DNA from: Candidatus Nitrosomarinus sp.
GTDB lineage: Archaea > Thermoproteota > Nitrososphaeria > Nitrososphaerales > Nitrosopumilaceae
Assembly: GCA_003702465.1 (NCBI GenBank)
Contig: REGF01000001.1
Coordinates: 1 to 31,059 of the forward strand
Length of the DNA: 31,059 bases
Direction of reading: 5' to 3'
The notes under the pieces were generated by a model. That model was not told the origin of the DNA, searched no databases, and was given only the letters and a program-made list of their open reading frames with translations. Positions within the stretch are counted from its first letter, which is position 1. Every line of letters begins with the position of its first letter. The position numbers and the translations under genes are program-made. Positions 7,599 through 16,202 of this stretch are shown here, piece by piece.

Positions 7599-8086
7599 AA
7601 GGAAACGTCATAAAATACGATCGTGATAATATTGACACTGATGTAATTATTCCAGGTCAATACCTCAAAGTGCATGATTATGCTGAACTTGCAACTCATG
7701 CAATGGAAGGCTTGGATCCTGATTTTCATTCTAAAGTAAAAGAAGGTGATTTCATTTTATCTGGAAAGAATTTTGGTTCTGGTTCTTCTCGTGAACATGC
7801 TCCAATTGCATTATCTCATTCTGGAGTTAAAGCAATACTTGCTTTGTCTTTTGCAAGAATTTTTTATAGAAATTCTGTAGATGGTGCATTTTTGTTACCT
7901 ATTGAAATAGGTCAAGATGCATACGATGGAATTTCCGATGGGGATGAACTTGATATTGATATCTCTACAAATGAAATAAAAAATCTTACAACAAATCAGT
8001 CATACAAAATGAAACCTTTTTCTGAAATTATTGGAAAAATAATTGAAGCAGGTGGATTATTCAAGTATAAACCAGAATTGAATTAA
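7595..8086 (+). CDS. leuD: 3-isopropylmalate dehydratase/homoaconitase-type small subunit, archaeal type
   Basis: This 163-aa swivelling-domain subunit pairs with the large subunit encoded just upstream (4-nt overlap). It shows the DNIDTDVIIPGQYL start and the GKNFGSGSSREHAPIAL motif, which binds the substrate carboxylate. The length fits archaeal LeuD/HacB. The loop after the DTD motif reads YLKV. In the characterised methanogen enzymes, as I recall, this loop distinguishes homoaconitase (YLRT) from isopropylmalate isomerase (YLV-). YLKV matches neither exactly but has a basic residue at the third place. The stop is separated by one base from the next large-subunit ATG. Confidence 0.88.
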   Translation: MKGNVIKYDRDNIDTDVIIPGQYLKVHDYAELATHAMEGLDPDFHSKVKEGDFILSGKNFGSGSSREHAPIALSHSGVKAILALSFARIFYRNSVDGAFLLPIEIGQDAYDGISDGDELDIDISTNEIKNLTTNQSYKMKPFSEIIGKIIEAGGLFKYKPELN

Positions 8087-8087
8087 A

Positions 8088-9503
8088 ATGGGTAAAACTC
8101 TTTTTGAAAAAATCTGGGAATCTCATATTGTAGTGGAAAAACAAAATGAACCAGCTTTAATCTACATAGATAGACATCTTGTCCATGAAGTTACTTCCCC
8201 TCAAGCATTTGATGGATTGAGAATGAATGATAGAAAAGTTAGAAGACCTGATTTGACCATTGCAACAATGGACCATAATGTTCCTACAAGTGATCGTTCT
8301 TTACCTATATTGGATCAAACTTCTGCAATTCAAATTAAAACACTGGAGAAGAATTGTGAAGATTTTGGAATAAAGTTATTTGATATCAACAGTCCTAATC
8401 AAGGAATTGTACATGTAATTGGACCTCAACTAGGCATAACATTACCTGGTTCAACAATTGTTTGTGGTGATAGTCATACTTCTACACATGGTGCTTTTGG
8501 TGCACTTGCATTAGGAATTGGTACAAGTGAAGTGGAACATGTTTTGGCATCTCAAACTCTGTGGTTGGAAAAGCCAAAAACATTTGAAGTTAGAGTTGAG
8601 GGAAAAAGAAAGAATCCTCATGCAGTTACTGCAAAAGACATAATTTTATCCATCATCAAAAATATCGGAACTGCAGGTGGAACTGGAACAGTAATTGAAT
8701 ATCGTGGTGAAGGAATAACTGATCTTTCAATGGAACAACGAATGACAATTTGTAATATGTCTATTGAAGGTGGCGCTCGTGCAGGATTAATTGCACCTGA
8801 TCAAAAAACTTTTGATTATTTACGAAACAGAGAATATACTCCTAAAAATTATGAATCTCTTGTAGATTATTGGAAAGAAAATCTCAAAACAGATCCTGAT
8901 GCCACTTTTGATAAAACATTTGTTTTAGACATTAATGAAATTGCACCACAAGTCAGTTGGGGAACAAATCCTGGAATGACTTGTGATGTTGATGAATCAA
9001 TTCCTTCTCCTGATGAATTTTCTAATGGTGATGCTAATCAAAAGAAAGGTGCTGAAAAAGCTCTTGAATACATGGCACTTGATTCTGGAACTTTGATTGA
9101 AGACATCAAAATTGATAGAGTGTTTATTGGTTCTTGTACTAATGCAAGATTAGAGGATCTTATTGAAGCTTCAAAAGTTATTCAAGGACAAAAAGTTGCT
9201 CCAAATGTTAATGCAATGGTTGTTCCAGGTTCTCAAATGGTAAAAAAACAAGCTGAAGAAATGGGTCTAGATAAAATTTTCATTGATGCCAATTTTGAAT
9301 GGAGAGAGGCTGGTTGTAGCATGTGTCTAGGCATGAATCCTGATATTTTATCCCCTGGTGAAAGATGTGCCAGTACCTCAAATAGAAATTTTGAAGGTAG
9401 ACAAGGTAATGGTGGTAGAACTCATTTAGTTAGTCCTGTAATGGCTGCAGCTGCTGCAATTAATGGACATTTTGTTGATGTAAGGAAATTGAATTTGAAT
9501 TAA
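8088..9503 (+). CDS. leuC: 3-isopropylmalate dehydratase large subunit, bacterial type
   Basis: This 471-aa protein is the large subunit of isopropylmalate isomerase in leucine synthesis, converting 2-isopropylmalate to 3-isopropylmalate. The features are those of bacterial LeuC. The start is GKTLFEKIWESHIV, with DRHLVHEVTSPQAFDGLR, TMDHNVPTSDR, and CGDSHTSTHGAFGALALGIGTSEVEHV. The cluster cysteines are C350 (FIGSCTNARLEDL), C410 and C413 (GCSMCLGMNPD). The length is standard for the bacterial form. It lies one base after the archaeal-type small subunit and one base before its own small subunit. The combination suggests that this gene and its partner were acquired from bacteria or derive from an ancient paralogue. 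Confidence 0.94.
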   Translation: MGKTLFEKIWESHIVVEKQNEPALIYIDRHLVHEVTSPQAFDGLRMNDRKVRRPDLTIATMDHNVPTSDRSLPILDQTSAIQIKTLEKNCEDFGIKLFDINSPNQGIVHVIGPQLGITLPGSTIVCGDSHTSTHGAFGALALGIGTSEVEHVLASQTLWLEKPKTFEVRVEGKRKNPHAVTAKDIILSIIKNIGTAGGTGTVIEYRGEGITDLSMEQRMTICNMSIEGGARAGLIAPDQKTFDYLRNREYTPKNYESLVDYWKENLKTDPDATFDKTFVLDINEIAPQVSWGTNPGMTCDVDESIPSPDEFSNGDANQKKGAEKALEYMALDSGTLIEDIKIDRVFIGSCTNARLEDLIEASKVIQGQKVAPNVNAMVVPGSQMVKKQAEEMGLDKIFIDANFEWREAGCSMCLGMNPDILSPGERCASTSNRNFEGRQGNGGRTHLVSPVMAAAAAINGHFVDVRKLNLN

Positions 9504-9504
9504 A

Positions 9505-10089
9505 ATGGAACCTTTTCAAAAAGTAACCAGCATTGTCACACCTCTTGATAAAGTCAATGTAGATACTGATCAAATAATTCCAAAACAATTTTTAAAATTA
9601 GTTCAGAAATCTGGATTTGGAAAATTCTTGTTTTTTAATTGGAGATATGATGAAAATGAAAATCTAAAATCTGATTTTGTTTTGAATGATTCTAAATATA
9701 ATGGCTCAAAAATTTTGGTAGCAGGTGATAATTTTGGATGTGGTTCTAGTAGAGAACATGCTGTTTGGGCTTTAGATGATTATGGTTTTTCTGTAATTAT
9801 TTCCTCTTCTTTTGCTGACATCTTCTTTAGTAATTGTTTCAAAAATGGAATTCTTCCTATTGTCTTAGAATCTACAATTGTTGATAAACTTCAGCAAGAA
9901 ACCAGTCCAATTGAAGTTGATTTAGAAAACCAAGTAATTAAAACCAATTCAGAAAATATCTCTTTTGAAATTAATTCTCACAAGAAAAAAATTCTTTTAG
10001 AAGGATTGGATGATATTGCACAAACTCTGCAGTTTGAAGAAAAAATATCTAATTTTGAAGAAAAATCTACAATCCCATCTGTTTTATGA
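9505..10089 (+). CDS. leuD: 3-isopropylmalate dehydratase small subunit, bacterial type
   Basis: This 194-aa partner of the bacterial-type large subunit just upstream begins with DKVNVDTDQIIPKQFLK and GFGKFLFFNWRYDE, a standard bacterial LeuD signature. NFGCGSSREHAVWAL follows, then a region with FADIFFSNCFKNGILPI. The length is typical. It is the last gene of the rightward operon. Its 3' end overlaps the convergent nucleotidyltransferase gene by 23 nt, so the two transcripts must read into each other. Confidence 0.93.
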   Translation: MEPFQKVTSIVTPLDKVNVDTDQIIPKQFLKLVQKSGFGKFLFFNWRYDENENLKSDFVLNDSKYNGSKILVAGDNFGCGSSREHAVWALDDYGFSVIISSSFADIFFSNCFKNGILPIVLESTIVDKLQQETSPIEVDLENQVIKTNSENISFEINSHKKKILLEGLDDIAQTLQFEEKISNFEEKSTIPSVL

Positions 10090-10783
10090 TTTTCGTTACT
10101 AATTTCTCGTTTCTTTCTAAAATCATTGGTGATTCTGCATCAATCCATTCTCTTTGTTCTATATCGTGAGCAGAAATTTTTCCTTCTTTTGACAAATCTT
10201 GTAAAATATCAAATGACAAGTTTACTTGTTTTTGCTTTTTCTTTTTAATTCTTTGAATGATTTCTTTACTTAACATGTAGATTCCTAAACATTCTGATAA
10301 TTGTAATTTCATTACTGGTTTTTCTCTAAATTCTGTAATGATTCCATCATCTACTACTGCAAAACCTGTTTCTTCTTTTCTCTTTGTTCTAGTTGCAATA
10401 CATGCTAAACTATTTTTTTCTTTGAATGTTTTTCTCATTTTTGCAACATCTAATGCACATAGATTATCTACAAACCATAAGAGAAATTCTGATTCATTTT
10501 TTAATTCTTTTTGAATGTGAAGCAAATCTCCGCCTGTTCCACTTTGTGAATCTTGAATAAATTTAATATTTTTTTGATTTCCGTAATAGTTTTTGATTTG
10601 TCCTCCTAAATCTGTGTAATCTGAAATAATTATTATTTCGTTAATGAATTTGAATGATTTTAGATATGTGACAACATAATCGATTAGAGGTTTCCCCTTA
10701 ATTGGAGTCATTGCTTTTGGAAAATATTCTGTATATGGTTTTCCGCGGGTACCTTTGCCCCCTGCTAAAATTACAGCTTTCAC
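10067..10783 (-). CDS. Sugar-phosphate nucleotidyltransferase (RfbA/GlmU-N type)
   Basis: This 238-aa protein transfers a nucleotidyl group from NTP to a sugar 1-phosphate, making an activated sugar for glycan or S-layer glycoprotein synthesis. The pyrophosphorylase signature LAGGKGTRGKPYTEYFPKAM is at 6-25, followed by KGKPLIDYVV. A DNLCA metal-binding region is near 106 and EKPV near 155. The length is that of a bare catalytic domain without the left-handed beta-helix. The start is GTG at 10781-10783, three bases after the S9 stop, so it is probably the last cistron of the ribosomal operon. The sugar and nucleotide specificity cannot be read from this sequence. Confidence 0.85.
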   Translation of the reverse strand: MKAVILAGGKGTRGKPYTEYFPKAMTPIKGKPLIDYVVTYLKSFKFINEIIIISDYTDLGGQIKNYYGNQKNIKFIQDSQSGTGGDLLHIQKELKNESEFLLWFVDNLCALDVAKMRKTFKEKNSLACIATRTKRKEETGFAVVDDGIITEFREKPVMKLQLSECLGIYMLSKEIIQRIKKKKQKQVNLSFDILQDLSKEGKISAHDIEQREWIDAESPMILERNEKLVTKIIKQMGL

Positions 10784-10786
10784 AGT

Positions 10787-11233
10787 CTAACGGTATGATT
10801 TCTGTTTTCTTCTTCTTGCACCAGGTCCGCCAAATTTCTTTGGTTCTTTTTGTCTGGCATCCCCACTAACTAGATATTTATCAAAATCAGTAATTCTCTT
10901 TCTAAGGTCTTCTCTAGTTGATTTTGGGAAAGGATGATCTTTTGGTTCTTTTTTAGATTTTGTCCAGCCTACTAATGCTCTAGTAATTGCTGTTGCTGCT
11001 GCACTAGCTTGTCCCATGAATCCTCCACCTCTTACTCTTACAGAAATATCGATTTTCTCTCTCAAATCCCCTGTAATTTCAAGTGGTGCTAAGATAACTT
11101 CACGTGCTGTTTCTTGTGGAATCATTTCTACTGGAACGTTGTTGATTCTAACTTTGCCTACACCTTTTGTAATGTAAACATGTGCACTAGCTGTTTTTCT
11201 AGTTGCAAAATAAATCTCAGTTTTTGGAATCAT
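10787..11233 (-). CDS. rps9: 30S ribosomal protein S9 (uS9)
   Basis: This is the 148-aa small-subunit protein uS9, whose C-terminal basic tail reaches the P-site tRNA. The classic ending GPGARRRKQKSYR is present. So are KTASAHVYITKGVGKVRINN near the N-terminus and VRGGGFMGQASAAATAITRAL in the middle. It follows L13 by one base in the conserved archaeal rpoD-L18e-L13-S9 order. Confidence 0.96.
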   Translation of the reverse strand: MIPKTEIYFATRKTASAHVYITKGVGKVRINNVPVEMIPQETAREVILAPLEITGDLREKIDISVRVRGGGFMGQASAAATAITRALVGWTKSKKEPKDHPFPKSTREDLRKRITDFDKYLVSGDARQKEPKKFGGPGARRRKQKSYR

Positions 11234-11234
11234 T

Positions 11235-11744
11235 TTATTCTGTCCATCCTATAACTCTGCATATCTCTGCTAATGGTGTGTAATTAGAAGCTGCTTTTTT
11301 AATTAGTGCTTTTTCAAATTGTGTTTTTTCTAATGATTTTGTATCATTAGGTGCACCAATGTAAGTTCTTAATCTTTGGAATGCTAATTTTCCTGATGGT
11401 TTTCTATCAAATGGTAACATTTGACGAATCATTTTTGCAATAATTGTATCTGGTCTTCTATAGTGAACAGGTCCGTGTTTGTAATTTATGATACTGTTAA
11501 TTTCTAAAAATTCTCTATATTCTTTAATTTGATTTGATCTTGTTCCACTCATCATGATTTTTTCACAATTGATGACTGTAACTCTATGTCCTTGTAATAA
11601 CAATTTAGCAACATTTGATGCTAATCTTCCTGCAATGTGATTTGTTGCATCAACAACAATTGGTCTATCTGTTCTAATAACAACTTCTTGTTTTGAAGTA
11701 TTTGAATTTCTTCCAACTGGTCTGTTTAATCTTCCATTAGCCAA
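11235..11744 (-). CDS. rpl13: 50S ribosomal protein L13 (uL13)
   Basis: This is the 169-aa large-subunit protein uL13. Recognisable segments are VVDATNHIAGRLASNVAKLLLQG, the GPVHYRRPDTIIAKMIRQMLPFDR segment, and a LRTYIGAP stretch. It has an N-terminal extension of about 25 residues (NRPVGRNSNTSKQ) before the core, which may be lineage-specific. The ATG overlaps the end of the L18e gene by 8 nt and the stop is one base before S9. Confidence 0.95.
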   Translation of the reverse strand: MANGRLNRPVGRNSNTSKQEVVIRTDRPIVVDATNHIAGRLASNVAKLLLQGHRVTVINCEKIMMSGTRSNQIKEYREFLEINSIINYKHGPVHYRRPDTIIAKMIRQMLPFDRKPSGKLAFQRLRTYIGAPNDTKSLEKTQFEKALIKKAASNYTPLAEICRVIGWTE

Positions 11745-12084
11745 GTAGTACTACTCCTTTACCTGTTGGGTTTTGTTCTATTAATTCTGAATATGAAATC
11801 AATTTGCCTCCATTTTCTACAATTTTGGTTGCTGCTGAATTTGAAATTGAAAATGAACATAATGTTACTTTATGGGAAATGTTCCCTGTTCCCAAAACTT
11901 TGCCTGGAAATACCACTGTATCATTTTCTTTAGTTAATTGACTGATTCTATTGAGATTGATGTCTCTTCGTGCAATTGATGGTTTTAGAGCATATTCTGC
12001 TAATTTTCCCCAAATTGGAGCATCATTTTTGTTTGATGCTTTCTTGAGATCGCTAGCCATGCGAATTACAACTTGATTAGTCAT
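11737..12084 (-). CDS. rpl18e: 50S ribosomal protein L18e (eL18)
   Basis: This 115-aa archaeal/eukaryotic large-subunit protein has the family pattern ASDLKKASNKNDAPIWGKLAEYALKPSIARRDINLNRIS, then VVFPGKVLGTGNISHKVTL and a C-terminal KGVVLLG. It is the second gene of the operon after rpoD, 45 bp downstream. That gap contains AT-rich TATA-like sequence, so an additional internal promoter is possible. Confidence 0.95.
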   Translation of the reverse strand: MTNQVVIRMASDLKKASNKNDAPIWGKLAEYALKPSIARRDINLNRISQLTKENDTVVFPGKVLGTGNISHKVTLCSFSISNSAATKIVENGGKLISYSELIEQNPTGKGVVLLG

Positions 12085-12129
12085 GTGAATAATCCGGCTT
12101 AAAACCCAAATATAATGTCTATGCTTCCC

Positions 12130-12756
12130 TTATTCTTTGATATTGTTGATCATATCTTTGAATTCAACAACTCTTCTACTAACTTCTTGCACCCCTTCAA
12201 GAACTATCTGTTCTGGATTTAGTGCACCTGTAGACTCTACTGTAAGGATTTTTTCATCATCTTTGTCAGAATCTGTAAGCATAGAAACGTTAGAGGCATT
12301 CCATTTTGCATGTTCTGTACCACGTCCTAGTCTTGCATAACATTCAACTTTGATTTTTTGACCTGGAGCTAATTGAACAATTGGAACCTTATCTGAAACT
12401 GGTTTGACACTCTCATCTTCAGATGATAATTCACCTGACAAAACAGATCTGGTTTCTTCAGATTCGCCAGAATCTAACATAAGTAGAATCTTGTCTGACT
12501 CGTTAAATTTACTCAAGTCTGTTTTTAATGGAATTAATCCTAATCTGTGAGCTAGCCCTTCGTCAGGTAATACTGATGTATTTTCAATAATATCTACTGT
12601 ATCAATTGCAAGAACTGGTACTCCATTTAGGCAAACACGTCTTAATGCATTTGCATATTGTAATGGAACTCCTTTTAGCTTTAAGGAAATTTTCTCAGAA
12701 TCTTTTGTAATAACGTCTAATGATGACAAATCTTGTTGAAAATCGTCAAAGTGCAC
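12130..12756 (-). CDS. rpoD: DNA-directed RNA polymerase subunit D (Rpo3)
   Basis: This 208-aa protein is the archaeal counterpart of bacterial alpha and eukaryotic Rpb3; it dimerises with subunit L to nucleate RNA polymerase assembly. The alpha-like motif is LKGVPLQYANALRRVCLNGVPVLAID, and the dimerisation region GLAHRLGLIPLKTDL follows. Only two cysteines are visible, so the ferredoxin-like [4Fe-4S] domain of Sulfolobus RpoD is absent or reduced. The start is GTG at 12754-12756; an ATG two bases earlier is out of frame. It heads the leftward operon. Confidence 0.95.
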   Translation of the reverse strand: MHFDDFQQDLSSLDVITKDSEKISLKLKGVPLQYANALRRVCLNGVPVLAIDTVDIIENTSVLPDEGLAHRLGLIPLKTDLSKFNESDKILLMLDSGESEETRSVLSGELSSEDESVKPVSDKVPIVQLAPGQKIKVECYARLGRGTEHAKWNASNVSMLTDSDKDDEKILTVESTGALNPEQIVLEGVQEVSRRVVEFKDMINNIKE

Positions 12757-12778
12757 ATAAAAATCTAGCTAGCTTTAC

Positions 12779-12791
12779 GTATAGATAAATA
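12779..12791. promoter_or_regulatory. Overlapping divergent TATA-like elements for rpoD and SBDS operons
   Basis: The 58-bp gap between the two operons contains CGTATAG (12779-12785), read leftward about 26 nt before the rpoD GTG. It also contains TAGATAAATA (12782-12791), about 28 nt before the SBDS ATG. The two TATA-like elements overlap, so TBP may be able to serve only one direction at a time. Confidence 0.45.
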
Positions 12792-12814
12792 CCAAATTGT
12801 AATAGGACTAAGAT

Positions 12815-13501
12815 ATGGCTGATGTAACTGTAGTTAGATACTCCTTTGAAGGTGAAAAATTTGAGATATTGGTAAAACCAGATCCTGCTTTAGATTACAA
12901 ATTAGGCAAGAAAAAAGACATTTCATCTGTTTTAATTTCTGAAGAAATCTATACTGATTCAGGAAAAGGCACAAAACCATCTACTGAAAAACTACTTGCT
13001 GCATTCAAAACTGAAGATAAAACAGAAGTCGCAAAGATAATGTTTGAGAAAGGAGATCTAAACCTTACCACTGATCAAAGGCGAAAAATGGTCGACCAAA
13101 AAAGAAAGCAAATTGTTGAATATATCGCAAAAACCTTTGTGGATCCAAAAACTCACCTTCCTCACCCTCCATTAAGAATTGAACAAGCAATGAAAGATGG
13201 TCGTGTTTCTATTGAACCTCAAAAAAGTGTAGAAGAACAAGTAAAAGATATTGTTGAAAAATTACGTTCAATTATAGCATTAAAGTCTGAGAATCTCCAA
13301 TTAGAGATAGATATTCCTGCACAATATGCTTCTCAGTCTTATTCTGTTTTGAAATCTGTTGGCTCATTAAAAAAAGAAGAATGGCAAAATAATGGTTCAC
13401 TAAAAGCAATACTTGAAATACCCGCAGCAGCAAGGCCAAACGTGATTGACAGATTAGGTTCTATAACAAAGGGCTCTGCCACTGTAGAGGTAATGAAATA
13501 A
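12815..13501 (+). CDS. Ribosome maturation protein SBDS/Sdo1
   Basis: This 228-aa SBDS protein assists release of the anti-association factor aIF6 and maturation of the large ribosomal subunit. The N-terminal FYSH domain includes DYKLGKKKDISSVLISEEIYTDSGKG (about 27-52). The central helical domain contains LTTDQRRKMVDQKRKQIVEYIAKTFVDPKTHLPHPPLRIEQAM. The C-terminal ferredoxin-like domain ends in GSATVEV. It is the first gene of the exosome superoperon. Its TAA overlaps the Rrp4 start in a TAATG junction. Confidence 0.95.
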   Translation: MADVTVVRYSFEGEKFEILVKPDPALDYKLGKKKDISSVLISEEIYTDSGKGTKPSTEKLLAAFKTEDKTEVAKIMFEKGDLNLTTDQRRKMVDQKRKQIVEYIAKTFVDPKTHLPHPPLRIEQAMKDGRVSIEPQKSVEEQVKDIVEKLRSIIALKSENLQLEIDIPAQYASQSYSVLKSVGSLKKEEWQNNGSLKAILEIPAAARPNVIDRLGSITKGSATVEVMK

Positions 13502-14180
13502 TGGCTGATAAGAGAAAATACGTTATTCCAGGCGATGTAATTACAAGTGGACCTTTTAGACCTGAACAAAATGTAGTTTTAGAAGGTAACAACATAGTTG
13601 CCACCGCAGTTGGTATATCTGAAATTTATGAAGATTCTGTTAAAGTTATTCCTTTAACTGGAAAATATATTCCTAAAATCAATGATCTTGTAATTGGTAA
13701 AGTCATTTCTCATACTTCATTATCTTGGGAATTAGATGTAAATTCTTGCTATGTTGGATTTTTACCTGCTCAAGATGTTTTTGGACGAGACTTTTCAACT
13801 CATGCTGATGAACTTTCAAGTAAACTAAAAACTGGTGATCTAGTTGCTGCTAGAATTGCTAATTTTGATAGAACAAGAGATCCTCTTGTTACAATCTCTG
13901 ATAGAGATTTAGGTAAAATTGATGATGGAGTATTAGTAAAAATTTCTCCAAGTAAAGTTCCACGATTAATAGGCAAAAAAGGAAGTATGATCCAAATGAT
14001 TGAAATGGCTACTAATGCTGCAGTTACAATTGGTCAAAATGGTTGGGTTGTAATTTCATGTGAAACTGAAGAAGGACTCTCAAAAGCTAAAAGAGCAGTA
14101 GAAATGGTTAATGAAAAAGCACATATTGCTAATTTAACTGATTTAATTAAAGATATGTTAGATGGAAAGGATGAATCATA

Positions 14181-14181
<1 letters not shown>
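13501..14181 (+). CDS. rrp4: Exosome RNA-binding subunit Rrp4
   Basis: This 226-aa cap protein of the archaeal exosome recruits RNA to the Rrp41-Rrp42 ring. Domains run in order: an N-terminal domain (RKYVIPGDVITSGPF), an S1 domain (about 60-130, with DLVIGKVISHTSLSWELDV), and a KH domain with the GxxG loop in PRLIGKKGSMIQ near 155. It overlaps SBDS by one base and Rrp41 by one base (TAATG junctions on both sides), which indicates tight translational coupling. Confidence 0.95.
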
Positions 14182-14915
<734 letters not shown>

Positions 14916-14917
14916 AA

Positions 14918-15736
14918 ATGACAAGCACTTCAGTTATTGACGAATTAAAAAGAGCACAAATTCTTGAATTATTAGAACAAGGAAAAAGAGTTGATGGACG
15001 AGCATTAGATGAATCAAGAGAACTAAAAATTGAAACAAATGCAATTCCTAAAGCAAATGGTTCTGCTCGAATATATCTTGGTGACACTGAAGTAATTTGT
15101 GGTGTCAAAATTCAACCAGACAGACCATTCCCAGATACTGGTGACAAAGGTTTGTTCATGTGTACTGCTGAACTTTTACCACTTTCACACCCAACTGTTG
15201 AAACTGGTCCTCCACAACCTCCTGTAATTGAATTAGCAAGAGTAACAGATAGAGGAATCAGAGAAAGTCATATGATTGACGTATCTCAATTAGTAATTGA
15301 AAAAGACAAATCCGTTGTAGGTGTTTTTGCTGACAATGTAGTTGTTGATTATGATGGAAATCTGTTTGATGCATGTTCATATGCTGCAACTGCTGCTTTA
15401 CTCAATTCAAAAACTCCAACATGGGAAATGGTTGATGAAAAACCAACTTTGGTTGAAGGTGAAGAAAAACAATTACCAATTAACACTATTCCAGTTTCTG
15501 TAACTATGGCTAAAATTGGAAACTACATCGTTGTTGATCCTAATGGTGATGAATGGGATGTAATGGATTCAAGGGTTACAATTACTACTGATTCTGATGG
15601 AAATATTTGTGCATTACAAAAAGGTGGTAGTGATGGATTCACTCAAGATGAAATCAACCAATGTGGTGATTTATCTATTAAAGTAGGCGCAAAAATAAGG
15701 GAACAATTAAAATCAGTGCAACAGGAGACACAATAA
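14918..15736 (+). CDS. rrp42: Exosome non-catalytic subunit Rrp42
   Basis: This 272-aa RNase PH-fold protein alternates with Rrp41 in the hexameric ring. It is normally inactive by itself but needed for RNA binding and activity. Visible motifs are GKRVDGRALDESRELKIE, SARIYLGDTEVICGVK and ETGPPQPPVIELARVTDRGIRES. Where Rrp41 has its catalytic aspartates, this protein reads DPNGDEWDVMDSRVTI. The gene lies two bases after rrp41 and one base before the L37Ae gene. Confidence 0.95.
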   Translation: MTSTSVIDELKRAQILELLEQGKRVDGRALDESRELKIETNAIPKANGSARIYLGDTEVICGVKIQPDRPFPDTGDKGLFMCTAELLPLSHPTVETGPPQPPVIELARVTDRGIRESHMIDVSQLVIEKDKSVVGVFADNVVVDYDGNLFDACSYAATAALLNSKTPTWEMVDEKPTLVEGEEKQLPINTIPVSVTMAKIGNYIVVDPNGDEWDVMDSRVTITTDSDGNICALQKGGSDGFTQDEINQCGDLSIKVGAKIREQLKSVQQETQ

Positions 15737-15737
15737 C

Positions 15738-15950
15738 ATGGCAAAAGCAAAGAAATCACTAAAAGGACTAGGTGCACGTTACGGAATTAAACTTAGAAAA
15801 CAATACACCAAAGTTCATCTTCAATTAAAACAAAAGAGAAATTGTCCTGAATGTGGTTCACAAACCTTTGGTAGAGATGCTGTTGGAATTTGGTCTTGTA
15901 AGAAATGTGGCTTTAAAGTTGCTGGAACTGCATATGACGTTAAACTATAG
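15738..15950 (+). CDS. rpl37ae: 50S ribosomal protein L37Ae (eL43)
   Basis: This 70-aa zinc-ribbon ribosomal protein has CPEC (36-39) and CKKC (54-57) as its four zinc ligands, and a basic N-terminus KAKKSLKGLGARYGIKLRKQ. It sits in the usual place after rrp42. In many archaea the RNA polymerase subunit gene rpoP comes next. Here there is none, because the pcc1 start lies inside the end of this gene. Confidence 0.95.
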   Translation: MAKAKKSLKGLGARYGIKLRKQYTKVHLQLKQKRNCPECGSQTFGRDAVGIWSCKKCGFKVAGTAYDVKL

Positions 15951-16179
15951 TGCAAAAATTACTGTAGATGCTAAAGATAAAAACAAAGCAATTTTTGATT
16001 CTGTAAATACCGATAATGAGTTTTATCCAGAAAATCCTGTAAAAACCAAAATCAAACTAGATGAAAAATTAGTAATTTCAGCTGAAACTGATCAAATTGC
16101 CCATTTGAGAGCAAATTTGAATTCAACCCTTCGTCTTATACAAGCAAGTTATGACACAATCGAATCGGTAAAGATATAA
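15934..16179 (+). CDS. pcc1: KEOPS complex subunit Pcc1
   Basis: This 81-aa protein is the dimerising subunit of the KEOPS complex, which makes the universal t6A37 modification of tRNA. The Pcc1 pattern is present: an initial strand with ITVDAKDKNKAIFDSVNTDNEF, then VISAETDQIAHLRANLNSTLRLIQASYDTI. The frame is open further upstream, but those codons lie inside the L37Ae gene and do not resemble Pcc1. I therefore place the start at the ATG at 15934, which overlaps L37Ae by 17 nt. Prefoldin beta follows 23 bp later. Confidence 0.88.
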   Translation: MTLNYSAKITVDAKDKNKAIFDSVNTDNEFYPENPVKTKIKLDEKLVISAETDQIAHLRANLNSTLRLIQASYDTIESVKI

Positions 16180-16202
16180 TCAGATTAAATTCCTTAATAA
16201 AC

